Below are positions 15,038 to 16,573 of a DNA stretch of 16,573 nt, piece by piece. The position numbers were made by a program, and so were the translations under genes. Location of the stretch: positions 1-16,573 of the forward strand of contig JAEVZY010000219.1 of assembly GCA_023392035.1 (NCBI GenBank), in the 5' to 3' direction. How positions within the stretch are numbered: the first letter of the stretch is position 1; every line of letters begins with the position of its first letter. Origin of the DNA: Pseudomonadota bacterium. Lineage in GTDB: Bacteria; Pseudomonadota; Gammaproteobacteria; Burkholderiales; Burkholderiaceae_D. The notes beneath the pieces are model-generated. The model saw nothing but the letters and a program-made list of their open reading frames with translations, searched no databases and was not told the DNA's origin.

Positions 15038-16573
15038 TCAATGGGCGATGCCCTTCTCGTTGGGCCAATAGCGCTGCTTGACCAGCCGCTTCAAGAGCTT
15101 GCCGGTTTCGGTGCGCGGCATGTCCGTCGAAAAGTCCACGCTTTTCGGGCACTTGATGGGCGACAGGCGCTCGCGGCAATACTCCACCAGTTGCCGCGCC
15201 AATTCCGGGCTGGCCTGCGCCGGGTCGCGCAACTGCACCACCGCTTTCACTTCTTCGCCGAATTCGGCGTTGGGCACGCCGACCACGGCGACGTCGGCCA
15301 CCGCCGGATGCAGGCACAACAGGTTCTCCGCTTCCTGCGGGTAGATGTTGACGCCGCCGGAAACGATCATGTTGGACAGGCGGTCGGTCAGATAGAGATA
15401 GCCGTCCTCATCCACATAACCGATGTCGCCATAAGTGGCCCAGCCGCGTTGGTTGTAGGCCTTGCGGGTCTTGGCCGGGTCCTTGTGGTATTCGAAGCTG
15501 CCGCCGCCGGAAAAATAGATCACGCCGGGCTGGCCGGGCGGCAGTTCCTGCTGCCCGTCTTCGCTGACGATGTGCACCTGGCCGAATTCCGGCTTGCCGA
15601 CCGAGCCGCGATGCGCCAGCCACTCCTGCGAGCCGAGCGAGGTGCGGCCAACCAGCTCGGTGCCGCTGTAATACTCGTACAGGATCGGACCCCACCATTT
15701 GATCATTGCTTCCTTCACTTCGACCGGGCAGGGCGCGGCCGCATGCACGGCATAGCGCAGCGAGGAATGGTCGTGGCGTTCGCGCTCCTGCTGCGGCAGG
15801 CGCAGCATGCGGATGAACATGGTCGGCACGAATTGCGCATGGGTCACGCGCCAGGCGGCAATCGCTTCCAGGGTCGCGGCGGCGTCGAATTTTTCCAGCA
15901 TCACGCAGCTGCCGCCGGCGCGCAGCACGGCCATGTTCCAGCGCACCGGGGCGGCATGATAGAAGGGCGCGGTGGACAGATAGACGCTGTCCTGGTCGAA
16001 GGCTTTCCAGGTGCTGCTGGCGGCATTCCCCACCCGGAAAAACTGGTTGGCCGTCGCCAGCGGCCGCTTGATGCCCTTGGGCATGCCGGTGGTGCCCGAC
16101 GAATAGAGGAAGTCGGTGCCTTCCGGCGTTTCCGGCAGACGCAGGTCGTCGGCGAAGCGGCCAATCCAGGCTTCGTAGCCGAGCGCGTCCGGATCGCTGC
16201 CATCCATTGAAACGCGCAGCACGCCTGCTTGATCCAGCCGGTCGGCATCGACTTCCCCATGCGTGTGGGCCGAATAGAACAGCACGCGGGCATCGCAGTC
16301 GGCAATGATGTACTGCGCTTCTTCGCGCTTGAGGTGGCGGCTGATGGTGGTGTAGTACAGGCCGATGCGGTGCGCCGCCCACAGCAGCTCAAAGTAGCGC
16401 GGGTGGTTTTCCAGGAAGACGGCGACCACATCGCCGCTCTTCAGTCCCGCGTCCAGCAGGGCGGCCGCGCATTTGCGGCTGCGCAGTTCCAGCTCACGCC
16501 AGCTGACTGCGACGCCGGAGGGAATCATGCGATAGGCGATGCGATCCGGCGTGAGTGCTGCATAGTATTCAAG
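15038..16573 (-). CDS. Acyl-CoA ligase, ANL superfamily (N-terminus outside window)
   Basis: An AMP-forming acyl-CoA synthetase that activates a carboxylic acid with ATP and CoA. The frame stays open to the window edge, and residues before the internal ATG at 16526-16528 (LEYYAALTPDRIAYR) still look like the family N-terminus, so the true start lies beyond 16573. At least 511 residues are present. Counting from that internal ATG, motifs are the P-loop LYSSGTTGMPKGIKR (141-155), YEYYSGTELVG (284-294), YGDIGYVDEDGYLYLTDR (366-383), the hinge LSNMIVSGGVNIYPQEAEN and PRTETGKLLKR with catalytic Lys477. It most resembles bacterial FadD/benzoate-type ligases of unknown substrate. It is the first visible gene of the right-hand catabolic group; the promoter must be upstream of the window. 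Confidence 0.95.
   Translation of the reverse strand, partial: LEYYAALTPDRIAYRMIPSGVAVSWRELELRSRKCAAALLDAGLKSGDVVAVFLENHPRYFELLWAAHRIGLYYTTISRHLKREEAQYIIADCDARVLFYSAHTHGEVDADRLDQAGVLRVSMDGSDPDALGYEAWIGRFADDLRLPETPEGTDFLYSSGTTGMPKGIKRPLATANQFFRVGNAASSTWKAFDQDSVYLSTAPFYHAAPVRWNMAVLRAGGSCVMLEKFDAAATLEAIAAWRVTHAQFVPTMFIRMLRLPQQERERHDHSSLRYAVHAAAPCPVEVKEAMIKWWGPILYEYYSGTELVGRTSLGSQEWLAHRGSVGKPEFGQVHIVSEDGQQELPPGQPGVIYFSGGGSFEYHKDPAKTRKAYNQRGWATYGDIGYVDEDGYLYLTDRLSNMIVSGGVNIYPQEAENLLCLHPAVADVAVVGVPNAEFGEEVKAVVQLRDPAQASPELARQLVEYCRERLSPIKCPKSVDFSTDMPRTETGKLLKRLVKQRYWPNEKGIAH

Overview
The window is typical of a GC-rich betaproteobacterium of the order Burkholderiales. The core-gene products and the order ppsA, nfeD-like, paraslipin, smpB, ratA, rnfH, guaB, guaA fit the Oxalobacteraceae (Herbaspirillum-like) best. 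That family assignment is inference from remembered protein sequences, not a database result.

Positions 1-8154 are a conserved housekeeping half. It opens with the 3' part of ppsA (PEP synthase), followed by a promoter-terminator pair that could make a small RNA. Next is an operon of a short NfeD-like protein and a QmcA/paraslipin SPFH protein. Convergent smpB follows, its 3' end sitting inside a 17-bp tandem repeat. Divergent from smpB is the overlapping ratA-rnfH pair. A secreted DUF4124 protein on the minus strand comes next, divergent from guaB. guaB and guaA are separated by a textbook intrinsic terminator; together they convert IMP to XMP to GMP.

Positions 8155-8401 hold no intact gene but are densely structured: a UUCG hairpin after guaA, a 14-bp-arm inverted repeat, a compact palindrome, a cluster of GATATC-like dyads, and a short reading frame carrying the HipA kinase motif DGHAKNFS. 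I read this as the scar of a decayed hipBA toxin-antitoxin locus.

Positions 8402-16573 are an accessory catabolic cluster for an unknown carboxylic acid. On the minus strand are two gene groups: caiB-like CoA-transferase, Bug solute-binding protein and MaoC hydratase (left); and acyl-CoA ligase (cut by the window edge), acyl-CoA dehydrogenase, thiolase-like protein and DUF35 protein (right). A LysR regulator on the plus strand lies between them, divergent from the CoA-transferase gene and overlapping the DUF35 gene tail to tail. Expected flow: uptake, CoA activation, alpha-beta dehydrogenation, hydration, then C-C cleavage.

The main point of interest is that the window has no 3-hydroxyacyl-CoA dehydrogenase and the thiolase-like protein lacks the usual nucleophilic cysteine, while its immediate partner is a DUF35 protein. 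That combination resembles the Ltp2-ChsH2 steroid side-chain aldolase system, so the cluster may cleave a beta-hydroxyacyl-CoA by retro-aldol chemistry rather than by thiolysis.
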